A stretch of 64,000 bases of DNA from Corynebacterium epidermidicanis (GCF_001021025.1 NZ_CP011541.1:682001-746000), one strand, 5' to 3'. Counted from the stretch's first letter, positions 35,698 to 49,411 are shown. Notes: generated from the letters alone by a model not told the origin. Translations and numbers: made by a program.

Positions 35698-36557
35698 AAG
35701 TCGAGGCTATCGTCATCCTCAAGTCAGACCACCGGCTGGATGATCTGCTTGCTGCGGCAGGTCTTGCCCGGTCGACGTTTTACTATCACCAACAACGCCT
35801 CACTGCAGCTGATAAGCATGCCCAGCTTAAGCAGGCAATCCGTGACATCTTTCAGCGGATGAACCGTCGTTATGGTTACCGGCGGGTGCATGCTCAACTC
35901 CAACGGCAAGGGTGGGCGGTTAACCACAAGCTGGTCTACAAGCTTATGGATGAGTTAGGGCTGAAATCCAAGGTCAGGGTGAAAAAGAAGTACAACTCGT
36001 ACAAAGGCACTGTCAGCCACATCGCCAAGAACGTGCTGGATCGATGCTTCACACCGGATACACCAAATACGGTGTGGGTAAGTGATGTCACGGAGTTTCG
36101 GGTCGCTGGCACCAAGGTTTACTTGTCGCCGATCATGGACCTATATGATCGGGCGATCGTGTCGTATAGCGTGTCTACCTCACCGAATACCGCATTGACG
36201 TCACAGTCTTTGCGTGATGCCATCGCACAAGAATCACCAGGAAAAGGTTTACTGGTGCATACGGATCAAGGGTTCCAGTACCAGCATTCCAGCTGGCGCG
36301 ACCTCATTGACAGCATTGGTGGTGTGCAGTCAATGTCAAGGAAAGGTAACTGCTACGACAACGCGGTGATGGAGAACTTCTTCGGGCACCTCAAGACAGA
36401 GATGTACCACGGTGAAACATTTACCAGCCTGGACGAGTTCTACCACGCACTCGATGACTACATCTACTGGTACAACCACGAACGCATCCAACAACGACTT
36501 AAGGGCCTGACTCCGATGCACTATCGGAACCAGACCCTTGAAACCCAAACCGCCTAG
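35664..36557 (+). CDS. IS3-family transposase OrfB (by -1 frameshift)
   Basis: The orfB frame (-1 relative to orfA) is open from the slippery A7 onward; the first ATG is only at 35859, so expression as an OrfAB fusion is likely. DDE integrase core: first D in VWVSDVTEF, second in LLVHTDQGFQYQH, and E in NAVMENFFGHLKTE, with the HTH_21 segment (RYGYRRVHAQL) before it. All catalytic residues are present, so the element may be active. IS150-like subgroup by its two-HTH OrfA. Confidence 0.9.
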   Translation: MAGLEEPATRLKVEAIVILKSDHRLDDLLAAAGLARSTFYYHQQRLTAADKHAQLKQAIRDIFQRMNRRYGYRRVHAQLQRQGWAVNHKLVYKLMDELGLKSKVRVKKKYNSYKGTVSHIAKNVLDRCFTPDTPNTVWVSDVTEFRVAGTKVYLSPIMDLYDRAIVSYSVSTSPNTALTSQSLRDAIAQESPGKGLLVHTDQGFQYQHSSWRDLIDSIGGVQSMSRKGNCYDNAVMENFFGHLKTEMYHGETFTSLDEFYHALDDYIYWYNHERIQQRLKGLTPMHYRNQTLETQTA

Positions 36558-36637
36558 AATTAAACCAGTCCAACTTTCGGGGGCCAGTTCATGTCCGGGG
36601 CCTCTTTTGTGTTCCTGGATATATTTTCTTGAAAGTG

Positions 36638-36655
36638 ACATCAGACGTCTGATGT
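36638..36655. promoter_or_regulatory. 18-bp perfect palindromic operator upstream of nanH
   Basis: ACATCAGACGTCTGATGT is perfectly symmetric and ends 50 nt before the nanH ATG, with a TTGAAA box just upstream (36629-36634). The symmetry and A/T-rich ends are typical of GntR/FadR-type sites; a NanR-like sialic-acid regulator is a plausible but unproven ligand. Confidence 0.6.
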
Positions 36656-36705
36656 GGTGATTATGCTTTGAATAACTCGTCACCTAGTTAGGAGTTTGAT
36701 GTCAC

Positions 36706-39414
36706 ATGGTGCATTTTCCTGGAAGGAAGAAGCTCGGGAGTGTTCTGGCATCCCTGAGCGTGGCCGCCGCGAGCATTGCGGCGCCCGTGTATGCGGCTGC
36801 ACAAGAAAGTGGTGATCAGCCCTCGGTAAATCCGGCGTTGCAAGAAATGTCGGATCCGACCGCACTGGTGGAGAAGATCCCCGGAGTGGTCAACTATCGT
36901 ATCCCCGCGATTACGGCGACACCCGGGGGTGACCTGATCGCCGCATTCGATGAACGTCCCATCAGTGCCAACGACCCGAATCTAGGGTCAACAACCGGCT
37001 GGAACGGGCAAGACTGGTACCGAGATTTGCAGAGCAAGTGGAAAGACGGTGGAGATGCCCCGAACCCGAATTCCATCGCCCAGTATCGGTCGAAAGACAA
37101 TGGAACTACCTGGGAAAAGGATGGCTACGTCTGCCAAGGAAACCCGGTGGGGGATTGGACCAAGATCAACGGCTGTTCGGATCCTTCCTATGTGGTGGAC
37201 TGGGTGACCGGCGAGATCTTCAACTTCCACGTCTTGTCCTATCAGGCAGGTATTCAGGAAGCACACGTGGGCAACGATCATGAGGACCGGTTCGTGATCC
37301 AGGTGGAAGTCTCGCGTTCGAAGGACGATGGTAAATCCTGGGAGAGCGAAACAATTACCAAGACAGTCACGCCTGATCCAAAAGTACGGTGGCGGTTCGC
37401 AGCTTCTGGACAAGGCATCCAGATCCGCAACGGAAAACACGCTGGACGCCTCGTACAACAGTTCACGCAGGCCAAGGAAGGTTCGACTGCTCAAGAAGCC
37501 TTCTCCCTCTACTCCGATGACCATGGCGCAACCTGGCATGCAGGACAACCCGTGGGCACTGAGATGGACGAGAACAAAGTCGTCGAAAGGGCTGACGGTT
37601 CGCTGCTGCTTAACTCTCGCGAGCGCACCGGGGCCAATCGTTCGCGCTGGCAAGCGGAATCTTTCGACGGCGGCGCTACCTGGTCTAAGCCGTGGCTTGC
37701 GACCGACATTGTCGACGCGATGACGAATGGCCAGCCGATTCGGGCGTTTCCGCAAGCGACTCCAGAAGACCCACGCTCGAGTATTCTGCTGTTTGCCAAC
37801 GCGCAGATCTTCCAGTCTTACAACCGTAAGAAGGGGACAATCTGGATGTCATGCGATGGGGGTAGCACCTGGCCGATCTCCAAAGTTTTCAATGAAGGAT
37901 CAACCGGGTATGCCACGATCACGGTGCAAAACGACGGTCGAATCGGGATGCTCACCGAGGACGGACTCGGGGATAGTAAGGAAAGCGGCATCTTCTACCG
38001 AAGCTTTGGTCTTGGATGGTTGGAGCAATCCTGTGCAAGCATGACGGCTTCGGACGTTGAGGGCTCAGCGGCCGGCGAATCAGTCACTATCCCAGCAAAA
38101 ATCGCCTCCACGACGGGAACGGTGGCGGGTGAATTGACCGCTGTCGGGTTGCCCGCCGGATGGACCGCAGACCCGGTGCACGTGAGTGGGGAGGACGGAG
38201 AAATCCAGCTGAATATTCCCGAGTCCGCGATCGAAGGGACCTATCACATCTCATTGCGTTACGTCGGAGATGACGGTGCGGTAGCCGCCAAGGCAGTGCA
38301 GGTGTCCGTAGTTGACGACACACGAGTACCGCGCGATCACCTGGTGGCAGTGTGGGCCAATTCGAACGACGGGAACCCAATCGGATTGGCGTTTGATGAC
38401 AATCCAGCCACCTTCTGGCATTCACAATGGCAAAACAAGCCTGCTGAGCTCAACAACAATCACGATATTGTGGTGTCGCTGGCCGACGAACATGACCTGA
38501 CGAAGATCGGCTACCTGCCACCACAGCGCGATCAGAAGAACGGGGCGTTCAAGAACTACGAAGTCTTTGTGGGACAACGTGGCGCCAATGCTTCATGCGC
38601 TGACATTGGCGGTTGGGCATCCGTCGCTAGCGGAGAATTGGCGTATGAGCGGAGATACTTCTCGGGTATTTCTCTCGACCAGGAAGCTGCACGCCAAGTC
38701 GACTGCCTCAAGATTCACGTCTCTGGAGAACATACTGGTCCTAGCGGTACGAACGCCTCTGCGGCGGAGATTAGGCTCTACGGCACAAAGAACGCAATTG
38801 TTTCGCCGACGCCAACGGTAAGCACCACGACGGTTACTGCAACTACTACGGAGACGACGACGCAGCAGGAGACCGTGATTTCGACGATATATGAGACCGA
38901 AACGCAGGAGCCGGTGACTATCACCGAGCCAACGACGGTGACCGAGCCAACGACGGTCACCGTGACGACGACGGTCGCCGAGCCCTCCAGGGTTACCGAG
39001 CCAACGACGGTCACTCAGCCAACAACCGTTACAGCAACGCATACCGAGCCCACCACTGTTACCATGACAATCACGGTGCCTACTACGTCTACGGAACGCT
39101 CTACGGTCACGGAATCGACGACCATAACGGTCCCTACTACGGTAAATGCGACGGTGGCTGAACCGACGGTCCTCACTACAACAACGACAGTGCCTACCAC
39201 CGTCACGGCAGCGACAACCGTGACCACGACGGTGACTGTCCTCCCGCAGGTAACTACCTCCACGACAAGCCCGGCACCTACACTCGAACTCGACCACAAT
39301 CAAAGTGGATACAAGTGGGGCAGAGTCATCGCCTGGCTCGTGGCGATAGGGGGCGGGCTGTTGGCAATGGTGCCACCGCTGCTTAACTATCTACGAACCC
39401 AGGGATTCATCTAG
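36706..39414 (+). CDS. nanH: Cell-surface exo-alpha-sialidase
   Basis: 902 aa with TAGGAG upstream. Signal peptide (ASLSVAAASIAAPVYA|AAQ). GH33 six-bladed propeller at about 50-445: YRIP motif (NYRIPAIT), five Asp boxes (SKDNGTTW, SKDDGKSW, SDDHGATW, SFDGGATW, SCDGGSTW) and RFAASGQGIQIRNGKHAGRL in the active-site region. Then a linker domain, a discoidin/F5-8C-like carbohydrate-binding domain (about 545-700) and about 150 residues of Thr/Val repeats (EPTTVT type). It ends in a transmembrane helix (VIAWLVAIGGGLLAMVPPLL) without an LPxTG motif. It releases terminal sialic acids and is membrane-tethered with a stalk through the cell wall. Close to an IS, behind a palindromic operator. Confidence 0.93.
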   Translation: MVHFPGRKKLGSVLASLSVAAASIAAPVYAAAQESGDQPSVNPALQEMSDPTALVEKIPGVVNYRIPAITATPGGDLIAAFDERPISANDPNLGSTTGWNGQDWYRDLQSKWKDGGDAPNPNSIAQYRSKDNGTTWEKDGYVCQGNPVGDWTKINGCSDPSYVVDWVTGEIFNFHVLSYQAGIQEAHVGNDHEDRFVIQVEVSRSKDDGKSWESETITKTVTPDPKVRWRFAASGQGIQIRNGKHAGRLVQQFTQAKEGSTAQEAFSLYSDDHGATWHAGQPVGTEMDENKVVERADGSLLLNSRERTGANRSRWQAESFDGGATWSKPWLATDIVDAMTNGQPIRAFPQATPEDPRSSILLFANAQIFQSYNRKKGTIWMSCDGGSTWPISKVFNEGSTGYATITVQNDGRIGMLTEDGLGDSKESGIFYRSFGLGWLEQSCASMTASDVEGSAAGESVTIPAKIASTTGTVAGELTAVGLPAGWTADPVHVSGEDGEIQLNIPESAIEGTYHISLRYVGDDGAVAAKAVQVSVVDDTRVPRDHLVAVWANSNDGNPIGLAFDDNPATFWHSQWQNKPAELNNNHDIVVSLADEHDLTKIGYLPPQRDQKNGAFKNYEVFVGQRGANASCADIGGWASVASGELAYERRYFSGISLDQEAARQVDCLKIHVSGEHTGPSGTNASAAEIRLYGTKNAIVSPTPTVSTTTVTATTTETTTQQETVISTIYETETQEPVTITEPTTVTEPTTVTVTTTVAEPSRVTEPTTVTQPTTVTATHTEPTTVTMTITVPTTSTERSTVTESTTITVPTTVNATVAEPTVLTTTTTVPTTVTAATTVTTTVTVLPQVTTSTTSPAPTLELDHNQSGYKWGRVIAWLVAIGGGLLAMVPPLLNYLRTQGFI

Positions 39415-39431
39415 GTCTGTCTGCATACCAG

Positions 39432-39462
39432 TCCCTGCTTGCCAGCCGGCGAGCAGGGATTT
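39432..39462 (+). terminator. nanH terminator
   Basis: TCCCTGCTTGCC and GGCGAGCAGGGA form a 12-bp stem (one G-T pair), followed by TTTG. Confidence 0.75.
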
Positions 39463-39595
39463 GTTCTTTGCCTAGGCTGCTTAGCGACGCGCGCCTTTCC
39501 AACACCTCAGTCTGAGAAGTGGGGGCACCCGAGACATTAATTTCGCTACAAAACGCTTGCCAAAATCGAGCCTCGTTATGTTACCCTAACTTTAC

Positions 39596-39614
39596 TTAGG
39601 TTTGACTAACCTGC
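39596..39614 (+). promoter_or_regulatory. DtxR-like iron box upstream of the siderophore ABC operon
   Basis: TTAGGTTTGACTAACCTGC matches 15 of 19 positions of the DtxR consensus. It lies about 90 nt upstream of the binding-protein ATG, in the promoter zone. Confidence 0.75.
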
Positions 39615-39701
39615 ATTGCGGGGGTCAGGCGTAGCCGATCGTTGTGGACTCAATGTTGACATTAGGTTCGCAGCCCGACTTTGTAAAGGTGCTTCATAGC
39701 A

Positions 39702-40703
39702 ATGAAATTCCAGCGTTTCCGCGTGCTTTCCGCAGCCACAGCTGTCGCTCTTACTGTTGGCCTGGTGGGGTGTAGCTCCCAGACCACTGCAGATAACTCA
39801 GCCGACAAGGCGTCGACAAGCGCGGCCACCAGCGAGGTGAAAATTCAGGACAAGCGTGGCGAAGTCACCGTCAAAACGCCAGTGAAGTCCGCAGTGGTCA
39901 CCGACAACCGAGCATTCGAGACGCTATCGGCATGGGGCGTGGAACTGAAAGCTGCACCGAAGCCGATCATCCCGGAAACTGTGTCGTACCGGACGGATGA
40001 CAAGGTCGTCGACCTCGGCATGCACACCGAGCCAAACCTGGAGGCTGTGGTGGCTGCCAATCCGGACGTTGTAGTCAACGGTCAGCGTTTCACGAAGTTC
40101 TACGATGAGATGAAGAAGCTCGCGCCGAATGCGACCGTCGTTGACTCCGACCCGAAAGACAATGAGCCCCTCGACGCCTACCTCAAACGATTCACCACTA
40201 ATCTGGGCTTGATTTTCGGCAAGGAAAAGGAAGCCGAACAGCTCAATGGTGAATTTGATCAGGCAATCAAGGAGGCGAAAGCTGCTTACAAGCCAGGCGA
40301 CAAAGTGCTCGCAGTCAACGTTTCCGGCGGCAAGATCGGCTACATTGCACCAAGCAAGGGCCGCGTCCTCGGACCGATCTACGACATGCTTGGCCTGACC
40401 CCAGCCCTCGAAGTCAAGGATGCCTCCGACAATCACAAGGGCGACGAGATTTCCGTGGAAGCGATCGCTGATTCCAATCCGGACTGGATCCTGGTGATGG
40501 ACCGCGATGCTGGCACCTCGGCACGCACGAAGCCGGAATTCAAGCCGGCGGAAACCGTCATCAAGGAATCCGAAGCGTTGAAGAACGTCAAGGCTGTGCA
40601 GGAAGGCCATGTGTTGTACATGCCAGCTGACACCTACACCAACGACGGCATCCAGACCTACACCGAGTTCCTGAAGGAACTTGCTCAGGCGTTCAAGAAG
40701 TAA
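39702..40703 (+). CDS. Siderophore-binding lipoprotein (FatB/CeuE type)
   Basis: 333 aa. Lipobox LVGCSS with lipidated Cys24; Ser/Ala linker; type III periplasmic-binding fold with TDNRAFETLSAWGVELKAAPKP, HTEPNLEAVVAANPDVVVNG and a long backbone helix. The pattern fits the petrobactin/catecholate-binding CeuE/FatB/YclQ group. Anchored outside the membrane, it would hand ferric siderophore to the two permeases. A terminator-like hairpin after the gene probably sets higher expression of this subunit. Behind a DtxR-like box. The siderophore itself cannot be named from sequence. Confidence 0.88.
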   Translation: MKFQRFRVLSAATAVALTVGLVGCSSQTTADNSADKASTSAATSEVKIQDKRGEVTVKTPVKSAVVTDNRAFETLSAWGVELKAAPKPIIPETVSYRTDDKVVDLGMHTEPNLEAVVAANPDVVVNGQRFTKFYDEMKKLAPNATVVDSDPKDNEPLDAYLKRFTTNLGLIFGKEKEAEQLNGEFDQAIKEAKAAYKPGDKVLAVNVSGGKIGYIAPSKGRVLGPIYDMLGLTPALEVKDASDNHKGDEISVEAIADSNPDWILVMDRDAGTSARTKPEFKPAETVIKESEALKNVKAVQEGHVLYMPADTYTNDGIQTYTEFLKELAQAFKK

Positions 40704-40719
40704 ATCTCGGCCTTCCTAG

Positions 40720-40754
40720 ACGACTGACCTGCGTAAATGCAGGTTGGTCGTTTT
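40720..40754 (+). terminator. Hairpin after binding-protein gene (attenuator)
   Basis: ACGACTGACCTGC and GCAGGTTGGTCGT form a 13-bp stem (G-T pairs included), followed by TTTTGG. It lies inside the operon, so partial termination is likely. Confidence 0.7.
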
Positions 40755-40831
40755 GGTGGTTGCTGACCTACACCGCTGTGGCAGGGACCCGAGGCTAAAA
40801 CATACTAACCCCTACGAACACGAGGAACACT

Positions 40832-41848
40832 ATGACGACTGCAACTTTGTCGCCAACCACCGCCCCTGGAGAAACCCAGGACCGCCCGCGACGAACCCGC
40901 AGCAAGACTTTCGATTGGAAACTGCTGCTCGGTGTCCTGGCTGTCTTGGTATTGGTGACCACCAGCTTGTTCGTAGGAGTCTACGACATCTTTAGTAACC
41001 CTGATGGGGCGCGCATCTTCGCAATCACGCGCGTACCCCGCACCATCGCCCTGGTACTAGCCGGGGCAGCGATGGCGATGTGTGGCCTGGTGATGCAGTT
41101 GCTCACCCAAAACCGCTTCGTAGAACCCACCACCACCGGCACCACTGAATGGGCTGGGCTCGGCCTGCTCTTTGTCCTGCTTGCATTCCCAGGTGCTGGA
41201 CTCATGCCCCGCATGATCGGTGCGATCACCTTTGCCTTTGTGGGGACAATGGTGTTCTTCGCCTTCTTGCGCAAAGTGGCGCTACGATCCTCGCTTATCG
41301 TGCCGATCGTCGGCATCATGCTGGGCGCGGTCGTGAGCTCCATCTCGACGTTTATTGCGCTGAAGTTCAACATGTTGCAGTCGCTCAGCTCGTGGTTCGC
41401 CGGAAGTTTCACAGCAGTTCTCAAGGGACAATATGAGGTGCTGTGGCTCGTCGCCCTGGTAGTGGTTGCCGTGTTTGTGCTGGCAGATCGCCTCACAGCC
41501 GCCGGCCTAGGCCAAGACATCGCCACCAATATCGGCGTCAACTACAACCAGATCATCTTGATCGGCACAATGCTGGTCGCAATCGCGGCAGGTGTGGTTA
41601 CCGTGGTGGTCGGTAACCTGCCGTTCCTTGGCCTCATCGTGCCCAACCTGGTCAGCATGCTGCGTGGCGACGACCTTCGCTCCAACCTTCCGTGGGTTTG
41701 TCTCTTGGGAATCGGCCTGATCACGTTGTGCGACATCGTCGGCCGCGTCCTCATCATGCCCTTCGAAGTTCCGGTGTCTCTGGTACTCGGTGTGGTCGGC
41801 GCCGCTGTGTTCATCTTCCTCGTTGTGAAGCAACAGCGCCGTGGGTAG
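40832..41848 (+). CDS. FecCD-type iron-siderophore permease 1
   Basis: 338 aa, with GAGGAACA upstream. About nine hydrophobic helices and the FecCD signatures RVPRTIALVLAGAAMAMCGLVMQLLTQNRFVEPTTTGTTEWAGLG and GNLPFLGLIVPNLVSMLRGDDLR (the cytoplasmic EAA-like coupling loop). FatD/YclN-like half of a heterodimeric channel. Overlaps or abuts the next permease. Confidence 0.88.
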   Translation: MTTATLSPTTAPGETQDRPRRTRSKTFDWKLLLGVLAVLVLVTTSLFVGVYDIFSNPDGARIFAITRVPRTIALVLAGAAMAMCGLVMQLLTQNRFVEPTTTGTTEWAGLGLLFVLLAFPGAGLMPRMIGAITFAFVGTMVFFAFLRKVALRSSLIVPIVGIMLGAVVSSISTFIALKFNMLQSLSSWFAGSFTAVLKGQYEVLWLVALVVVAVFVLADRLTAAGLGQDIATNIGVNYNQIILIGTMLVAIAAGVVTVVVGNLPFLGLIVPNLVSMLRGDDLRSNLPWVCLLGIGLITLCDIVGRVLIMPFEVPVSLVLGVVGAAVFIFLVVKQQRRG

Positions 41849-41852
41849 CGGG

Positions 41853-42872
41853 GTGAAGGCGATGGCGCAGCGGCGGGCGTCGACAAGCTTTGGCTCTCAA
41901 GAAAAGCACCGGCGGTTTTGGCTGATTTTTACGGTCCTCATTGTGATTGCCGCGGTGAGCGCATTCGGTCTATTGGCCTGGAAGAACCCGCTGCCCATGG
42001 ACTCGCCGGGTTTTTGGCTGATCGCTGAACGACGAGCCACGGCGGTTATTGTGATGGCAATTGTGGCAATTGCCCAGGCGTGCGCCACGGTGACATTCCA
42101 AACGGTGACGAATAACCGGATCATCACGCCGTCAATCATGGGATTTGAAGCGCTCTACATGGTGATTCAAACCTCCACCGTCTACTTCTTCGGGGTCACC
42201 GGACTGCTGAACTTCACAGGCAGGCCGCAGTTTCTCATGCAGGTGGCGCTCATGGTGGGCTTTTCCCTCGTCCTGTACGGTTGGTTACTCACTGGCAGGA
42301 ACGCAAACATGCAGGTCATGTTGCTGGTCGGAATTATCTTGGGCGGAGGCATGGCAAGCTTATCGACGTTCATGCGTCGCCTACTTTCCCCAAGCGAATT
42401 TGACCTGCTAGCGGCTAAAATGTTTGGCTCGGTCAACAATGCGAATAAAGACCTCATCGTGCCGGCGCTGATCCTGGTGGGGGTCACCGTGCTGCTTCTT
42501 TTGCTGCGAAGCCGGGCGCTCAACATCGTGGCCTTGGGGCCCGACGTAGCAACCAACCTAGGGCTCAACTACCGCGCAAACACTATCTTCTTCCTGGTGC
42601 TGGTCTCGGTGCTTATCTCTACCTCCACGGCGCTGGTGGGGCCGATGACCTTCCTAGGTTTCCTGGTAGCAACACTGGCATATCAATGCGCGGACACTTA
42701 CGACCACCGATACGTCCTGCCACTGGCCAGCTTGATCGCCTTCGCGGTGCTCACGGCTGCTTACTTCACGATGACTCACATCTTCTACGCGCAAGGCGTG
42801 GTTTCCATCATCATCGAGCTCGTTGGCGGTTCGGTGTTCCTGCTCGTACTGATGAAGAAAGGGCGACTATGA
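41853..42872 (+). CDS. FecCD-type iron-siderophore permease 2
   Basis: 339 aa from the GTG at 41853; a GTG at 41841 overlapping the previous stop would give 343 aa. About nine helices; signatures ERRATAVIVMAIVAIAQACATVTFQTVTNNRIITPSIMG and GPMTFLGFLVATLAYQ. FatC/YclO-like partner of permease 1. Its stop overlaps the ATPase start (ATGA), so translation is coupled. Confidence 0.87.
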   Translation: MKAMAQRRASTSFGSQEKHRRFWLIFTVLIVIAAVSAFGLLAWKNPLPMDSPGFWLIAERRATAVIVMAIVAIAQACATVTFQTVTNNRIITPSIMGFEALYMVIQTSTVYFFGVTGLLNFTGRPQFLMQVALMVGFSLVLYGWLLTGRNANMQVMLLVGIILGGGMASLSTFMRRLLSPSEFDLLAAKMFGSVNNANKDLIVPALILVGVTVLLLLLRSRALNIVALGPDVATNLGLNYRANTIFFLVLVSVLISTSTALVGPMTFLGFLVATLAYQCADTYDHRYVLPLASLIAFAVLTAAYFTMTHIFYAQGVVSIIIELVGGSVFLLVLMKKGRL

Positions 42873-43624
42873 TTTCGCTTTCCGATGTCCGCAAGGCCTA
42901 CACCAGTGAGGTCACCATCGGACCCGTCTCGCTCACGATTCCCGCAGGCGGCGTCACCGCCCTGGTAGGGCCTAACGGCGCAGGCAAATCCACCCTTTTG
43001 ACGATGATTGGTCGACTCCTTGGCGTTGACGAAGGGACAATCGAGATCGCTGGCTACGACGTCACGACCACAAAATCCAAGGACCTTGCCCGGATCGTGT
43101 CGATCCTGCGCCAAGAAAATCACTTCATCACCCGACTCACAGTGCGCCAGCTGGTGGGCTTCGGTCGCTTCCCACACAGTGGGGGACGCCTCACCCGCGA
43201 CGATGAAGCCATCATCTCGCGCTACATCGACTTCCTTGACCTTGGCGAGCTCCAAGACCGCTACCTCGACGAGCTCTCTGGAGGACAACGCCAACGTGCC
43301 TACGTGGCGATGGTACTCGCCCAGGAAACCGATTACGTGCTTCTCGACGAGCCGCTGAACAACCTCGACATGGCCCATTCCGCGCAGATGATGCGCCACT
43401 TGCGGCGCGCTGCCGATGAATTCCACCGCACCATCGTGGTGGTCTTGCACGACATCAACTTCGCCGCGCGCTATTCAGACTTCATCTGTGCCGTCAAACA
43501 CGGGGAGGTTGTGAAGTTCGGGTCAGCGGATGACATCATGCAATCCGATGTGCTCTCCGAGATCTTTGGCACGGACATCGACGTGATCGAAACGCCGCGC
43601 GGTAAGTTAGCTTGCTACTACTAA
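42869..43624 (+). CDS. Iron-siderophore ABC transporter ATPase
   Basis: 251 aa from the ATG at 42869. Walker A GPNGAGKST, Q-loop region (LRQENHFITRL), signature LSGGQRQRAYVAMVLAQ, Walker B YVLLDEPLNNLD and switch His (VLHDINFAARYSDF). Energises ferric-siderophore import. FatE/YclP-like; last gene of the operon and just upstream of the rRNA promoter region. No clear terminator seen. Confidence 0.9.
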   Translation: MISLSDVRKAYTSEVTIGPVSLTIPAGGVTALVGPNGAGKSTLLTMIGRLLGVDEGTIEIAGYDVTTTKSKDLARIVSILRQENHFITRLTVRQLVGFGRFPHSGGRLTRDDEAIISRYIDFLDLGELQDRYLDELSGGQRQRAYVAMVLAQETDYVLLDEPLNNLDMAHSAQMMRHLRRAADEFHRTIVVVLHDINFAARYSDFICAVKHGEVVKFGSADDIMQSDVLSEIFGTDIDVIETPRGKLACYY

Positions 43625-43716
43625 AACATAGCGTTTGACCTGGGGATTTGTGTTGTTGGTTGTGTTTGCGTAGTTTTATCTGGGTCAGCGAGACGCCTTG
43701 TGTTGCAGGGTGGTGG

Positions 43717-43745
43717 TTGACAAAGTTTGTTTTGGGCGGTAGCTT
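43717..43745 (+). promoter_or_regulatory. rRNA operon promoter candidate
   Basis: TTGACA (43717-43722) and TAGCTT (43740-43745) are separated by 17 nt. The 420-bp region to the 16S gene holds no ORF and is T-rich. Confidence 0.6.
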
Positions 43746-43803
43746 GAAACGAGTCGCTTCGGGAAAGTTAATTTTTGGTTAATTTTTTTGGGGTGTGCGT
43801 GTG

Positions 43804-43832
43804 TTGTTTGAGAACTCAATAGTGTGCCAAGT
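43804..43832 (+). promoter_or_regulatory. rRNA leader antitermination-type motif
   Basis: TTGTTTGAGAACTCAATAGTG-type element. The same pattern (TGTG-GAGAACT--ATAGTG) recurs in the 16S-23S spacer at 45824-45843, as expected for boxB/boxA-type nut sites of actinobacterial rrn operons. Confidence 0.5.
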
Positions 43833-44046
43833 ACTTTTTTTGTTTTTGGTTGTGTGTTGGTGCCGGCAGGCCAGGAGTGGTCTGTGTAAGCATTAGTACT
43901 CAATTTTTTTGTGGTGGCGGGTTTTTCCTCGTCGGATCTGTTTGTCATCACGTTTTTTTGGACAATTTAGTGAATTTTTTTTGCTGGTTGTTTGTTTTTG
44001 TCAGGTAGTTGGGCTTTTCTTGAGTTCTGATTATTGTGATCGTTCT

Positions 44047-48970
<4,924 letters not shown>

Positions 48971-49057
48971 ACACCCAACAACAAACACAAAACAAGAACA
49001 AAAAGCACGCGTCCACTATGCAGTAACTGACACAACACCACACACACAAACAAAGAT

Positions 49058-49177
49058 GTGTCGGTGGCAACAGCGGTGGGGTAACGCCCGGTCCCATTCC
49101 GAACCCGGAAGCTAAGCCCACCAGCGCCGATGGTACTGCACCCGGGAGGGTGTGGGAGAGTAGGTCACCGCCGACCA
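49058..49177 (+). rRNA. rrf: 5S ribosomal RNA
   Basis: 120 nt with GTCGGTGG / CCGCCGAC terminal stem, CCCATTCCGAACCCGGAAG loop and the TGGTACTGCACCCGGGAGGG helix. Confidence 0.95.
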
Positions 49178-49190
49178 AAAAACTTAAAAA

Positions 49191-49241
49191 CCACGTGCAA
49201 GGCCCGAAACAAATACACCATTTGTTCTCGGGCCTTGCACA
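49191..49241 (+). terminator. Long hairpin between 5S and tRNA-Ala
   Basis: GTGCAAGGCCCGA and its complement form a 13-bp stem, extended by ACAAAT/ATTTGT around ACACC. There is no T tract, so it may be a processing stem or a terminator that leaves tRNA-Ala to its own promoter. Confidence 0.6.
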
Positions 49242-49253
49242 CCCTTACAACAC

Positions 49254-49326
49254 GGGGCATTAGCTCAATTGGTAGAGCATCTGCTTTGCAAGCAGAAGGT
49301 CAGGAGTTCGATTCTCCTATGCTCCA
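49254..49326 (+). tRNA. tRNA-Ala (TGC)
   Basis: 73 nt, acceptor GGGGCAT/ATGCTCC, anticodon TGC in CTGC-TTTGCAA-GCAG context, TTCGATT T-loop. CCA is not encoded. It stands just after the rrn operon rather than in the spacer. Confidence 0.96.
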
Positions 49327-49411
49327 CAAAACACAAACAATCCGGTAGCAACCACAACCTGTGGCCCGCTACCGGATTCCTTGCATCCCTACCGCACCCT
49401 ACGCCAGTAGC

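Larger units (their letters stand above)
35155..36591 (+). mobile_element. IS3-family insertion sequence (intact)
   Basis: 1437 bp. Left end TGAACTGCTCCCC and right end (complement) TGAACTGGCCCCC are imperfect inverted repeats sharing TGAACTG and GTTGGACTG. A 3-bp direct repeat TGT flanks it (35152-35154 and 36592-36594). It contains orfA, orfB and an A7 slippery run. It lies between purL and the sialidase regulatory region. Confidence 0.92.

Noticed and set aside
38820..39250. CRISPR-like repeat pattern
   Set aside because: The repeats are in-frame codon repeats of a surface-protein stalk with no uniform spacers; no cas genes are present in the window.
38778..39303. Long open frames antisense to the sialidase stalk
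   Set aside because: They mirror the Thr/Val codon repeats of nanH, read as Val/Gly/Arg-rich low complexity and have no start signals.
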